A DNA stretch of 24,390 nt, taken from NCBI GenBank assembly GCA_017608295.1, contig JAFCGF010000027.1, forward strand, positions 1-24,390, written 5' to 3'. This document shows positions 9,694-19,132 of this stretch, piece after piece. Numbering within the stretch: position 1 is the stretch's first letter; each line of letters opens with the position of its first letter. The position numbers and the translations under genes were made by a program. Origin of the DNA: Candidatus Woesearchaeota archaeon. GTDB lineage: Archaea > Nanoarchaeota > Nanoarchaeia > Woesearchaeales > JAGVZT01. The notes under the pieces are model-generated. The model was not told the origin of the DNA. It saw only the letters and a program-made list of their open reading frames with translations, and made no database searches.

Positions 9694-11448
9694 TCATTGA
9701 AATTTTAAACCTGCCAATGGATCCCGGTTCAGATCGGTAATGACCATTGAAGCACCCCAGCCTCCAATACCCTGGGTAATTTTCAGGAGAATGCGGTTCC
9801 AGCCTTCTTTCAAATCGACTTCGATAAGATCGTCACCTTGATTATGACCGCGAACTATATTATTTTGATGAACTGATTTATCATCGACCCAGACTTTGAT
9901 CCCGTCATCTGAACCCACCTCGAATAAGACGGTTTGGCTCTCATCGACCCATATATTCGTTTTTAAATAGGCTGCACAATGATTGGCATTTTTAAAGTAT
10001 TTCTGAAGATTGATCAGATCCGGTGTATACCCATTGATACCCACTGGCATTTCTTTCCATTCAGCATCTTCAATACTTTTTTCAGGACCGAATTTTTGAT
10101 CAAAAAGATCGAACCCTTCTATCCCATCTTTTGAGAACGGTCCGGCAACCTGCCAAACAGTGACATAATCTTCGGGTTTTCGTAGCAGCACCTTGAAAAG
10201 AATTTGCTCCATCTCCTCCGGTGTGAAATTGATGTCACCGGAAATTTCTTTGGCATTCCAGCACTGTTCCAATGGTGCTGCCGTCGGTTTTTGTACAGGA
10301 ATTACCAATTCTTCATTCCCGTTTTCATTCTCCTCTATCCGGCCTCCTGCACGTTTGACGGCCTCTCTGGCCAGAGATTCACATACTTCCAACAGAGATG
10401 GGAAATCATACGCTGTATAAGAAAATTTAGTGGTTTCATCGATGCCTGTTTTGTATTTTTCGGGCAGGTTTTCCAGACCCAGGGAAGTCGCCAGAATTCC
10501 CGCGGCATTGGACGGATTACAGTCTGAATCCTGACCGCATCGCATTGAGACGATAATGGTCCGGTCCATATCGCCTTCACCGTAAAGAAGCCCCATGACG
10601 ATATAGGCGCCGTTGATTTTGGCATCAATATTGAACTCAGGATCCGTTTCAGTGCAGCTGAATTTCCTATACTCATGGTTCAGGTTATACTTATCTTCAA
10701 TCAGCTGCCACGTCTTCTGCCAGTCATCCGGATACGCCTCATGCCATTTGACCACATCCCGAATCGTTTCTGCATATTGACTTTTTTCAGGAATACAGGC
10801 CAAACCCGCATCGATTATTCTGCCGATATCCATTTCAAAGAAAGCCTCTGCATACATGGCTCCCACAAATTGACCACCGTAGAGACCATCGCCATAATTC
10901 ATCAGACGACCGAACTTCTCACCCAGATCAATCACTGTTTGAGGCATTCCAGGTGCAATTAAACCGGAATAGTCTGCTTCAATTTGATAATCGATATCAT
11001 CCGCATGGGAATTGTATTGGGGGTGACCTGAATAGGGCGGTGCGATACCGGCACGCAAATTATTTCGTCCGTGTTTATTCGCATGCCATAACATGTACTG
11101 ACTGTTTGCAAAATCGATTCCTGCCTGACGGATAGAGACATCGAATCCGTAATCTTCTAATGTTTTTAAAAATGTCATTTCAACATAAATATCATCCTGA
11201 TATTGCTGATTGATCATATGCGGTTCCCAGGCGGGCACTACATCCTCGGGGATAATCCTTGCATTAAATTTAAACTCTGTGGGTGCTCCCCAGCCCACGC
11301 CCGCCATTTGACCAAGCCAGCCGGCTTTCATTTTGCTTCGATACGCTTCTACAGGCAAACTCCTAAAATCAATTCTTGTATTGCAACTGCTTATACAAAG
11401 TACCCACATTAAAATCATAATTGAACTAACGATTTTCTTCTTTTCCAT
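9694..11448 (-). CDS. Exported lipoprotein of the ADP-ribosylglycohydrolase (DraG-like) family
   Basis: A 584-residue protein. The N-terminus is a lipoprotein signal: hydrophobic run then CISSC with Cys22 as the probable lipidated residue. Residues about 35-360 match the ADP-ribosylglycohydrolase fold: KAGWLGQMAGVGWGAPTEF, the first metal site QDDIYVE (Asp85-Asp86), HADDIDYQIEADY around 148-160, and the second metal site GQDSDCNPSNAAG with Asp307 and Asp309. Family members cleave the N- or O-glycosidic bond to ADP-ribose or related ribosides using two Mg ions. Residues about 430-584 form a C-terminal beta-sandwich (VWQVAGPF, SDDGIKVWVDD), probably a carbohydrate-binding module. The ribosome binding site AAGGGG is well placed. 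Its position next to ribokinase and a transporter suggests it helps release ribose from an extracytoplasmic riboside. The exact bond cleaved is not known. Confidence 0.85.
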   Translation of the reverse strand: MEKKKIVSSIMILMWVLCISSCNTRIDFRSLPVEAYRSKMKAGWLGQMAGVGWGAPTEFKFNARIIPEDVVPAWEPHMINQQYQDDIYVEMTFLKTLEDYGFDVSIRQAGIDFANSQYMLWHANKHGRNNLRAGIAPPYSGHPQYNSHADDIDYQIEADYSGLIAPGMPQTVIDLGEKFGRLMNYGDGLYGGQFVGAMYAEAFFEMDIGRIIDAGLACIPEKSQYAETIRDVVKWHEAYPDDWQKTWQLIEDKYNLNHEYRKFSCTETDPEFNIDAKINGAYIVMGLLYGEGDMDRTIIVSMRCGQDSDCNPSNAAGILATSLGLENLPEKYKTGIDETTKFSYTAYDFPSLLEVCESLAREAVKRAGGRIEENENGNEELVIPVQKPTAAPLEQCWNAKEISGDINFTPEEMEQILFKVLLRKPEDYVTVWQVAGPFSKDGIEGFDLFDQKFGPEKSIEDAEWKEMPVGINGYTPDLINLQKYFKNANHCAAYLKTNIWVDESQTVLFEVGSDDGIKVWVDDKSVHQNNIVRGHNQGDDLIEVDLKEGWNRILLKITQGIGGWGASMVITDLNRDPLAGLKFQ

Positions 11449-11516
11449 TATAGTTACCCCTTCCCTTCATACAACCGAATATTCGGGTGGATCTTTGATC
11501 CGGCTTTTGAAAAATA

Positions 11517-12521
11517 TCAAACAATTCGGGACATGATTATGAGCACCAGTCCAATCAGAAAGGATACGAACATCATGCTTAATAACTTGTTCGTCCCTTT
11601 AGGCGCTTCTCTAAACTCTTTCCAAACAAACACACCCCATAAAGCAGCGATCATAGTCGCTCCCTGACCTAGACCATAGGAGATGGCAAATCCGGCTGAA
11701 CCGGAAGCAATGATGCTGAATGACATACCGATGGACCAGATCACACCGCCAAAAATACCAATAAGATGAAGGCGTGCATTGCCCTTTGTAAAATAATCTT
11801 TGTAAGTGACAGCATCTCCGGAAAAAGGTTTGTACATGACAATGGTATTCCATACAAAGTTGGAAAGCAATAATCCAACAGAAAAAACGACCACAGCAGT
11901 GTAGGGTGTTAGCATACCAACTTCCGGATTGATAAAATCTGTGGACATGGAAGCAGCAACAAATCGATAAAAGAATCCCATAGCCACACCAGCAACGATA
12001 GAAAGGGTAAGTCCTTTGGACATAGATTTTTTCGCTCCACCAGGTAATTTGCCATAAGCAATCGCATCAACAACGATTGCAACCGCCACGAGAGCCACAC
12101 CTATAAATAGTAACACTGGATTACCAACAGGAACGGCAATATAGTTGGTGATCACGCCGATCACCAGGGCAAGTCCGATTCCGACAGGAAAAGCTACAGC
12201 CAGACCGGCAATATCAATCGCAGCCACTAAAAGAATATTGGCCACATTAAACACAACACCCCCAATAAGGGCAGAAGTGATTGCACCACCGCTACCCTGT
12301 TTCAAATCAGTAATAAAACTACGACCGACAGATCCAAAACTACCAATAGTGAATGCCAATACGAGGGCAAGGAGTAAAACACCAATTGAATAATCCCAAT
12401 AAAAAAGCTGAAATCGCCATTCTTTACTGGCCAGCTTTTGCGTATTGGCCCATGAGCCCCAGCAGATCATCGTGATGACACACATGATGACGGCAATCAA
12501 GTAAGAGTCGACGACTAACAT
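11517..12521 (-). CDS. DMT-superfamily sugar or nucleobase transporter, about ten membrane helices
   Basis: A 334-residue integral inner-membrane protein made of about ten hydrophobic segments, typical of drug/metabolite-superfamily carriers such as the glucose/ribose-porter (GRP) and RhaT families. The start, ICWGSWANTQKL followed by FYWDYSIGVLLLAL, is a recognisable bacterial type often filed as a DMT permease. The stretch GGVVFNVANILL, then IAGLAVAFPVGIGLALVIG, then NY and LLFIGVAL, also recalls the ureide-permease (UPS) family of plants, which carries allantoin and uracil. The ribosome binding site AGGAGGG lies eight bases before the ATG. It lies 68 bp upstream of the DraG-like gene and close to ribokinase, so ribose, a nucleoside or a released nucleobase are the reasonable substrates. 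Ribose is favoured by the kinase and nucleobase by the UPS-like pattern. Confidence 0.82.
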   Translation of the reverse strand: MLVVDSYLIAVIMCVITMICWGSWANTQKLASKEWRFQLFYWDYSIGVLLLALVLAFTIGSFGSVGRSFITDLKQGSGGAITSALIGGVVFNVANILLVAAIDIAGLAVAFPVGIGLALVIGVITNYIAVPVGNPVLLFIGVALVAVAIVVDAIAYGKLPGGAKKSMSKGLTLSIVAGVAMGFFYRFVAASMSTDFINPEVGMLTPYTAVVVFSVGLLLSNFVWNTIVMYKPFSGDAVTYKDYFTKGNARLHLIGIFGGVIWSIGMSFSIIASGSAGFAISYGLGQGATMIAALWGVFVWKEFREAPKGTNKLLSMMFVSFLIGLVLIIMSRIV

Positions 12522-12549
12522 GGTTAAAACCCTCCTATTTATTTATTCT

Positions 12550-14976
12550 TTACAATGCAACACTATTTCTAAGTTCTTCTGCTTTTTTTTCTAACTCCAT
12601 CGCTTTTTCAATATCTCCGTTATGAGCTGCAAATTGGCTCGCAAGTGAATTTAATGATGCTATAAAATAATTTTTCAGAATAGATCTTTCTGCATCATTT
12701 GTGGTAAAGTAAAGCAATAAATTTTCTTTTTTATAGTCAAACAAGGCTCGAATATTGGAATACATGTTCTGTTTGTAATACTCATTGATATTTGAGAACT
12801 CCAAAATAGGATGGTTATCTGTATGCAACTCCGCCCCGGATATCAGGTTTTCGATATCTTCCTCACCCAAAAACAACATAGCTGCAAAGTCATATTGGTT
12901 CTTAATCTCAATCTCATCCAAATCTTTCTGCACTTTTTCGCTATTTCTCCCAAGCTTTTCAATATCAATTAAAAGTTTTTCCTTCGTTCCTACTAAAACC
13001 AGGAAATGAGTCGGAGTTTTTGTATAATGCCATGCCGTAGTGTGGGGAAAAACTTCATGAAATGAATTTATTAGTATCTTAATATCCTCAAAAGCAACGA
13101 AACTCACTGGCATCCAGACAGCTACAACCCCATCATCTGCTGATTTCTCAGCCAGTATCTCAAAATAGTCAACAGTATACAATGAGGGGTTGCTCTTATA
13201 TTTTAAATTCGTCACATCTGTCACAATGACATCAAATTCCATATTTGTAGCAGATAAAAAGTTCCTTGCATCATCTATAACAATATGCAGTGATTCATCA
13301 TTCTGCACTCCATGGTTCAGCTCTTCAAATTCAAGGTTAGCTGCATCAATAACCTTTTCCTCAATCTCCAGGGTATAAGTCTCAACTCCGTGCAAAAACA
13401 TGCTATAGGTAGTTCCTCCCGTTCCATAGCCAACACTGATAGCGTTTTTTGGATTATCAGCCAGCAAAACGGGGATGTGGGCAATAATTTTCGAGTCAAT
13501 GACAAGCACAGGATGGGTTGCAGCTACGCTCTCACCATCAACTTTCAATGATTTGTATTTTCCCAAAGGATAATCTACCTCTTCAACACTCACTGTTGCC
13601 ACAATTCCCTCTTCGTAATACAAGAGGTTCTTCTTAAAATCAAAAACCCCCGGACTCATTAAAATGAGAAAAATGGCACCAACCGCACCAACCAAAAAAA
13701 TATAAGATTTCAATGTTCTTTTCTTTAAAATAAAAACCGAGAGAAGCAAACCAATTGCCACAATCGCAAAAGTCGATAGCTTTATTCCTAGAAGAGGTAT
13801 AAACACAAATCCCACAATTAAGCTTCCTAATATGGTCCCAATGGTGTTAGCAAAATAAATATTACCGGTTTTCTTACCCATACGTTCACCATCACAGGAA
13901 TAGATCTTTAATATCAATGGAAAAGCAGCTCCCATAAAAACCGAAGGGATTAATGAAAAGACGAACGGAGTTGCTAATTCATACCAGAGGATAAATAATG
14001 GACCAGATCGAAATATATCACTAAGTCTATCTAAACTCGGCAGCAGAAATAAAATCAATGCTCCAAAAAAAGCGATAAATACTTCAGCATAAACAAGAGT
14101 CTTAAAGGGTCTCTCCAGACTGTCAATTCTTTTTGATATAAAATATCCTCCTAGCATAAAACCAAGCAAGAATCCAGAGAGCACAAGTGCGAAAACATAT
14201 GTTGTCCCAGAGGTAATAATGCTAAAAATCCTGATCCACAAGACTTCATATCCAATATGTATGAAACCGATAACGGCGGCAACGAAAAGTATACCGTCTC
14301 TGGTTCTCACATTCTCCGCACTTTCTCTTTCAAATCCATATGCTGATTCCTTTACTGAGAACATGGAAATAACAAGAAAAATTAAAATATTTATAAAAAA
14401 AGCATAGAAAAAGCTAGCAGTAACTCCAAAATACCTCACAAAAAAGAAACTAACCAACACAGTCCCTGCCAGTGCACCGCATGTGTTGATGTAATAGATA
14501 ATACTAAAATCTTTCCCTACCGCATCTTCCCTTCTAATGAGATATTTACTAACAAGCGGTATGGTTCCACCTATCAAAGTCGACGGAATCAACAATAAAA
14601 GAATCGCCAATGCCAGCCTGACGAGAGACAAACCGTAAAAGGAAGCGTTATTGTAAAAATGGTAATAAATTTCATGAAGAAATGTAGTATTATTCAGTAT
14701 CAAAAAAACGACCAGCGAACTCAAACCTATGAACAACTCCAGATAAGCATAAATTTTAATAACATTCTGTTTCTTTTCAGATACATTTCCAAAAATATAA
14801 CTCCCCAATGCTATCCCAGCCATAAACGTCCCAACTATAGTTGAAATAGCAAAACTACTAACGCCGAAAAAAAGAGTAAGAAATCTGAGCCATATAATTT
14901 CATAAAAGAGAGCACTCATTCCTGACAGGAAGATGATGAAATACATAGCCTTTATGTTAATTTTCCATTTCCTCAT
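12550..14976 (-). CDS. Membrane-bound MFS/spermidine-synthase-like fusion protein
   Basis: A protein of about 808 residues. The start ATG at 14976 is preferred; an in-frame TTG at 14988 would add four residues. The first 440 residues hold many membrane helices beginning SGMSALFYEIIWLRFLTLFFG, the usual opening of fused MFS/spermidine-synthase proteins, and the opening pattern recurs near residue 245 (IHIGYEVLWIRIFS). The C-terminal part has a Rossmann methyltransferase fold of the aminopropyltransferase family: GYGTGGT (about 520), acidic LEIEE, IDDARNF (Asp572-Asp573, counted from the TTG), and VIVTDVTN with Asp591, with LYTVDYFEIL after it, ending in the family's TDNHPILEF motif. These proteins are thought to make or modify polyamine-like products at the membrane; true substrates are mostly unknown. 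It lies between the hydrolase array and the transporter with 28-80 bp gaps. No other polyamine gene is visible. Confidence 0.85.
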   Translation of the reverse strand: MRKWKINIKAMYFIIFLSGMSALFYEIIWLRFLTLFFGVSSFAISTIVGTFMAGIALGSYIFGNVSEKKQNVIKIYAYLELFIGLSSLVVFLILNNTTFLHEIYYHFYNNASFYGLSLVRLALAILLLLIPSTLIGGTIPLVSKYLIRREDAVGKDFSIIYYINTCGALAGTVLVSFFFVRYFGVTASFFYAFFINILIFLVISMFSVKESAYGFERESAENVRTRDGILFVAAVIGFIHIGYEVLWIRIFSIITSGTTYVFALVLSGFLLGFMLGGYFISKRIDSLERPFKTLVYAEVFIAFFGALILFLLPSLDRLSDIFRSGPLFILWYELATPFVFSLIPSVFMGAAFPLILKIYSCDGERMGKKTGNIYFANTIGTILGSLIVGFVFIPLLGIKLSTFAIVAIGLLLSVFILKKRTLKSYIFLVGAVGAIFLILMSPGVFDFKKNLLYYEEGIVATVSVEEVDYPLGKYKSLKVDGESVAATHPVLVIDSKIIAHIPVLLADNPKNAISVGYGTGGTTYSMFLHGVETYTLEIEEKVIDAANLEFEELNHGVQNDESLHIVIDDARNFLSATNMEFDVIVTDVTNLKYKSNPSLYTVDYFEILAEKSADDGVVAVWMPVSFVAFEDIKILINSFHEVFPHTTAWHYTKTPTHFLVLVGTKEKLLIDIEKLGRNSEKVQKDLDEIEIKNQYDFAAMLFLGEEDIENLISGAELHTDNHPILEFSNINEYYKQNMYSNIRALFDYKKENLLLYFTTNDAERSILKNYFIASLNSLASQFAAHNGDIEKAMELEKKAEELRNSVAL

Positions 14977-15055
14977 GATGTTTGACAAAGTTAGACCTAT
15001 ATATTATTAATGACTGACTAAATCCTTTATAGTCATGTTTTCATTGTTCATATAA

Positions 15056-17092
15056 TCATTTAAGCAAAATCATCTTCTTCACATCCTGAAAATTGCCTGC
15101 TTCAATTCTATACCAGTATATACCTGAAAATAAATTCTGCCCGTTAAATTCAACTTCATGATATCCAGCAGACACCAATTTATCTAATAAAGTTACTATC
15201 TTTTGCCCCATGATATTATATACTTCTATTTTAACATTTTCAGACTTTGGTAAAGTAAATTTTATTTTTGTTGATGGATTAAATGGATTAGGGTGATTTT
15301 GCCATAATCTTAGCTTGCCCGGTAAGTTAGCTTGATGATATATATTTGTAGGAATATCCAGCCTCATTACAGCGATATCATCAAAAAACATTGAATGATT
15401 AAATGATCCAAAACCAATTTTCCCTTCCTGAAGCAGACTGGAACTTGTCGTTTCCAAAAATACAGTATCATCAATTGTAACAGTTATTTGCTCCCCGGAA
15501 AGGTTTATAAACAGTTGGTGATACTCTTCATCAGGAATGCCTTTTGTTGTGATTCGTGCTATGTCTATTGACTGCCCATTAGTAACATTAATTAGTTTAT
15601 ACGTTGTGACCTTCATTAATAATTGGTTATAATTAGCCTCATCCTGATAACCAAATATGATAGAATAATCAGCCAAACGGGTTTGCGCTAAAACCTCATT
15701 CGTACGAACGCCAATATTCAATGTAAAATCAGAATAGATGCTGTCTCTGACTAAACTGAAGCCGGGCATGGACAACTCGAAATCCCTCTGTTCACTGCTC
15801 AGATAGAGCCGCAAATCGCCGGAATCCATTCGGGTGGACCAGAGGTCCTCCTGGTTTTGCTCATAATTAAGCACCGTACCGAAATAGTCGATTGGACTGA
15901 ATACCGGATCACTCACGCGGATCTGATCGCTTGTCCGTAAAGAATCCCCTAGATCATCGATGATTGTCAAGTGAACGTCAAATACACCGACGGTCGGATA
16001 TTCATGAGAAACCGCCTCACCCTCCCCGCTTGCTCCGTCTCCAAAGTCCCATAGATATTCTTGAATGGACCGGTTCCCTCCCACGTTTGAAATGGATGCG
16101 TCGAACTCAGCTGTGAATGGTATCCAGCCCGAGCTGGTTGAAACATTGAAATGAGCACCAATGGGCCGCTGGTCCATGAGATCTTCAATGATTCGTTCAT
16201 AGCTCCGATTGGAAAAACGGTTTGTCAGATAGGATCGAAAACCGGGTTCCATCTGCCAGGTATAACCATTGGACAGTCTTCCGGTTCCTGTGGTTCTTTC
16301 GTTAAAGTAGGGTGTCAAGCCGCGCACCCCATACAGTACTGCCATCTCATCCCAGCTGGGACGGGTGAGGTATTTATTCCCGAAGAATCGATAAAACGCT
16401 TCGCGAACCGGATTTTCTTCAGGGGCGTTCTTGAAATTATCACCGGTGAAGATGGATCCTCCCTCCTGACTGATAACAAGGGGTGTCGGCCAGTTCCTGA
16501 TGACGTTTTCAGAAACCGAGACCAGATTGTGCTGGACCAGATTGAAGCCGTCATTATACACACCGGCCATTTGAACCAGCTTTTTAACCTTCTGAGCAAC
16601 CAGAGCCGGCTCTGCGGTTAACAGATCGTCAATATTATTCAGAAAACCCACACTGATGATGGTTACGGAACTGTCGGGCTGCGCCGCCAGAACCTGGCGA
16701 TAGACATCGAGGGCGCTGGGAGCAGACGATTTTTCGAGGTCATGCGGAAACCTCGCAACGTGTTCCAGATATCCCGATCTGTGGGGGTTATCCAGCACCC
16801 CCCTATAAATACCCACAGGAATATCTCCGCGACCATACCAGGTGTTCATGGCATCGATAGCAGCCGCTCCGAAAGTATGCACTTCATTGAAGCAGATTGC
16901 CAGTATTTCAGCCTCTCCATTGTTGGCCAGGGCATGCAGAACGGCCAGACCGCCGGCATCATCTACGTCTGCACACATATCTGTCTCATAGATCACTTTC
17001 TTGGCTTCTTGCGCATTCATCGTCAATGGCAAGAGTGTAAGCATAATAACAAACGATAATACAAAAGTTACATTGAGTTTACAATCTTTCAA
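15056..17092 (-). CDS. Secreted nucleoside-hydrolase-like protein with PKD, LamG-like and sorting domains
   Basis: A 678-residue exported protein that starts at a TTG (17092). AAAGGAT lies about ten bases upstream, and only this start gives a full signal peptide (1-27, ending MNAQ). Residues 30-310 form an IUNH domain: ETDMCADVDD (Glu36, Asp38, Asp44, Asp45) for metal binding, FNEVH, ISVGFLNN, GFNL with Asn184, and SWDEMAVLYGVRG (Trp247-Asp248). Residues 312-395 are a PKD domain (YLWDFGDGAS), about 405-590 a LamG/DUF1080-like sandwich, and about 597-678 a sorting domain with HPNPFNPSTKI ending KKMILLK. The enzyme class hydrolyses the N-glycosidic bond of ribonucleosides to ribose and base. 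The sorting tail implies secretion across the outer membrane or surface attachment. It is the last of the paralog series in transcription order, 36 bp after its neighbour. Confidence 0.87.
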   Translation of the reverse strand: MKDCKLNVTFVLSFVIMLTLLPLTMNAQEAKKVIYETDMCADVDDAGGLAVLHALANNGEAEILAICFNEVHTFGAAAIDAMNTWYGRGDIPVGIYRGVLDNPHRSGYLEHVARFPHDLEKSSAPSALDVYRQVLAAQPDSSVTIISVGFLNNIDDLLTAEPALVAQKVKKLVQMAGVYNDGFNLVQHNLVSVSENVIRNWPTPLVISQEGGSIFTGDNFKNAPEENPVREAFYRFFGNKYLTRPSWDEMAVLYGVRGLTPYFNERTTGTGRLSNGYTWQMEPGFRSYLTNRFSNRSYERIIEDLMDQRPIGAHFNVSTSSGWIPFTAEFDASISNVGGNRSIQEYLWDFGDGASGEGEAVSHEYPTVGVFDVHLTIIDDLGDSLRTSDQIRVSDPVFSPIDYFGTVLNYEQNQEDLWSTRMDSGDLRLYLSSEQRDFELSMPGFSLVRDSIYSDFTLNIGVRTNEVLAQTRLADYSIIFGYQDEANYNQLLMKVTTYKLINVTNGQSIDIARITTKGIPDEEYHQLFINLSGEQITVTIDDTVFLETTSSSLLQEGKIGFGSFNHSMFFDDIAVMRLDIPTNIYHQANLPGKLRLWQNHPNPFNPSTKIKFTLPKSENVKIEVYNIMGQKIVTLLDKLVSAGYHEVEFNGQNLFSGIYWYRIEAGNFQDVKKMILLK

Positions 17093-17128
17093 AATAGATA
17101 CATCCTTTAATAAAAGAGAACATTAATC

Positions 17129-19030
17129 TCATTTCACAGGAGGTTCCAACATCAGATCCTCAATTATCCGAGCATAGGAATCATTCGCCAATCGTTTTTT
17201 AAAAAATGAACGCTGTCCTGGCTCCATTTGCCATTTATCAACATTTTCAAGATAAGTAAAGTAGTCTGACAGCCCTCTTACCCCATACAAGACGGCAATT
17301 TGATCCCAGCTGTGGCGTCCACAAAAATTGGTATAGAAAAATTGATAATATGCCTCCCGAACAGGATTCTCTTCTGGTGAATTTTCCAACCTTTCTCCGG
17401 TAAAAATACCCGTTCCGAGTTGACTAAAAACGATAGGTGTTGGCCAATTCCTGAAAATATACTCTGATTGAGATATTGTATTATGCCGGGCAAGGTTAAA
17501 GCCACCACCATGAATACCACCCATAATAACAAGTTCCTTTACTTTTTGCTCAACAAGTTCCGGTTCAGCTTTTAACAAATCATACAGATTATTTATAAAA
17601 CCGACACTGATGATGGTCACAGATTTGTCAGGTTGTTTTGATAACACATCTTTGTAAACTACCAAAGCGCTGGGGGCGCTCTCATGATCAAGATCGTGCG
17701 GAAATTTCTTAAGGGCATCCAGATATGCTGAAGGGTCCGGATCAGCAAGAGGTTTTTTATAAATTCCGACCGGAATATCACCTCGTCCGTACCAGGTGTT
17801 AATCGCATCGATTGCTGGGGCTCCGCTGGGATGGACTTCGTTGAAACAGACCGCCAGGAGATCTGCTTCACCGTTGTTGGACAAACCATGCAGCATGGCC
17901 AGAGCACCGACATCATCGACATCCAGACACATATCCGTCTCATAGATGATCCTTTTCGGTACACCCGAAATGACCGTCACCAACCGGGTTTTGCTTTTGG
18001 TCATTCCATCACTATCCGTAACAGTGAGTGTTGCCGAATATTCTCCCGCCGAAGCATACTTATGGCCTATAACGGCTATGTCTCCAGAAGTACCATCACC
18101 AAAATCCCAGCTATAATCGACTATCTCCCCATTGGGATCAAATGACGGTGATCCATCAAAGGTCACAACATCATTTGGTTTGGAGCGATCTGGTGAATAT
18201 GCAATTTGAACAACCGGCTGATTAGTATAAACCATCACCGACTTGGTCAACCTGCTTGTCAAACCGGTGTCATCAGTTACAATAAGTTTTACATTGTATT
18301 GACCTGCCTCTTTGAAAGTATGATCTGCCGTTTCTCCGCTGGCTGTCTTTTCTCCATTAATTTCCCAGGTGTATGTTGCAATGGTACCTTCCGTACTCGA
18401 AGATTCAGATCCATCAAAACGCAGACTTTCATTTACAATAGGTATTTTTGAACTGGTACTAATAACTGCTTCTACTCCAGGGCCTTCCCCGCTTGGAATG
18501 TATTCCAGATCATTGGTGATTAACAGTTTATCCAGCCTTGTCTGATCCATACCATAAGTGAGCATAAGCGTATGGGGCCCGGCTTCAAGGTTATAGGTCA
18601 TCACTTGTTTATTGCTATGGTAATCATGAAATTCATCCCAATGCCATTTACACCCCACCTCAATATCCTGCCATATAACCCATTTCTCATCATCCATCTT
18701 TACCCAGAAGGCGTCTTCATCGTCCATGTCAATTTTTACCCGGCCCCAGACTTTATATGTCCCGGCATTTTCCACGGTGAATTTATAAATAATATGACCG
18801 TCCTCAGGAGCATTTTTGATATTGTTATTGCCCCCTCTTACTTCAATGAACTGTCCACCGGAGGCTTTTTCTGTGTCATGGACCATCATAGGCGCATTGA
18901 TATTTCCTGCCTCTGCTTCCATCCATAAAAAGACCTTGTCGTTATGCTCTTTTACGACAAGGGTTTGGGCCGGCAAAAGATTGGCTAGTATTATCGCAAT
19001 AATTATGATAGCACTAAATTTGATTTTCAT
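17129..19030 (-). CDS. Secreted CBM-like/PKD/PKD/nucleoside-hydrolase protein
   Basis: A 633-residue exported protein with the hydrolase domain at the C-terminus, the reverse of its neighbour's layout. A signal peptide covers 1-22. Residues about 33-178 look like a CBM6/35-type or malectin-like sandwich (LWMEAEAGN, GGQFIEV, GTYKVWGRV). PKD domains lie at about 185-272 (YTWEINGE) and 275-357 (YSWDFGDGTSG). Residues 358-633 form the IUNH domain: ETDMCLDVDD (Glu364, Asp366, Asp372-Asp373), FNEVHPSG, ISVGFINN, GFNL and SWDQIAVLYGVRG (Trp575-Asp576), ending EPPVK. There is no sorting tail. The CBM-like module suggests that the enzyme is held on a polymer or cell surface while cleaving ribosides. 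The ribosome binding site is weak (GGAA). The gene shares strand and close spacing with the other paralogs. Confidence 0.87.
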   Translation of the reverse strand: MKIKFSAIIIIAIILANLLPAQTLVVKEHNDKVFLWMEAEAGNINAPMMVHDTEKASGGQFIEVRGGNNNIKNAPEDGHIIYKFTVENAGTYKVWGRVKIDMDDEDAFWVKMDDEKWVIWQDIEVGCKWHWDEFHDYHSNKQVMTYNLEAGPHTLMLTYGMDQTRLDKLLITNDLEYIPSGEGPGVEAVISTSSKIPIVNESLRFDGSESSSTEGTIATYTWEINGEKTASGETADHTFKEAGQYNVKLIVTDDTGLTSRLTKSVMVYTNQPVVQIAYSPDRSKPNDVVTFDGSPSFDPNGEIVDYSWDFGDGTSGDIAVIGHKYASAGEYSATLTVTDSDGMTKSKTRLVTVISGVPKRIIYETDMCLDVDDVGALAMLHGLSNNGEADLLAVCFNEVHPSGAPAIDAINTWYGRGDIPVGIYKKPLADPDPSAYLDALKKFPHDLDHESAPSALVVYKDVLSKQPDKSVTIISVGFINNLYDLLKAEPELVEQKVKELVIMGGIHGGGFNLARHNTISQSEYIFRNWPTPIVFSQLGTGIFTGERLENSPEENPVREAYYQFFYTNFCGRHSWDQIAVLYGVRGLSDYFTYLENVDKWQMEPGQRSFFKKRLANDSYARIIEDLMLEPPVK

Positions 19031-19132
19031 TTTATGATTCCAATTTATCTAAGTTATAATCTTCAACACTTATTAAGAGTACTATATCTAATCACGTTTT
19101 TTAAAATCAGAACGTCCTTTTACATATAATAA

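Noticed and set aside
14977..14988. TTG start for the MFS/spermidine-synthase fusion
   Set aside because: It would add only four residues and has a weak AGGT site; the ATG at 14976 directly precedes the basic segment before the first membrane helix. The choice is not certain.
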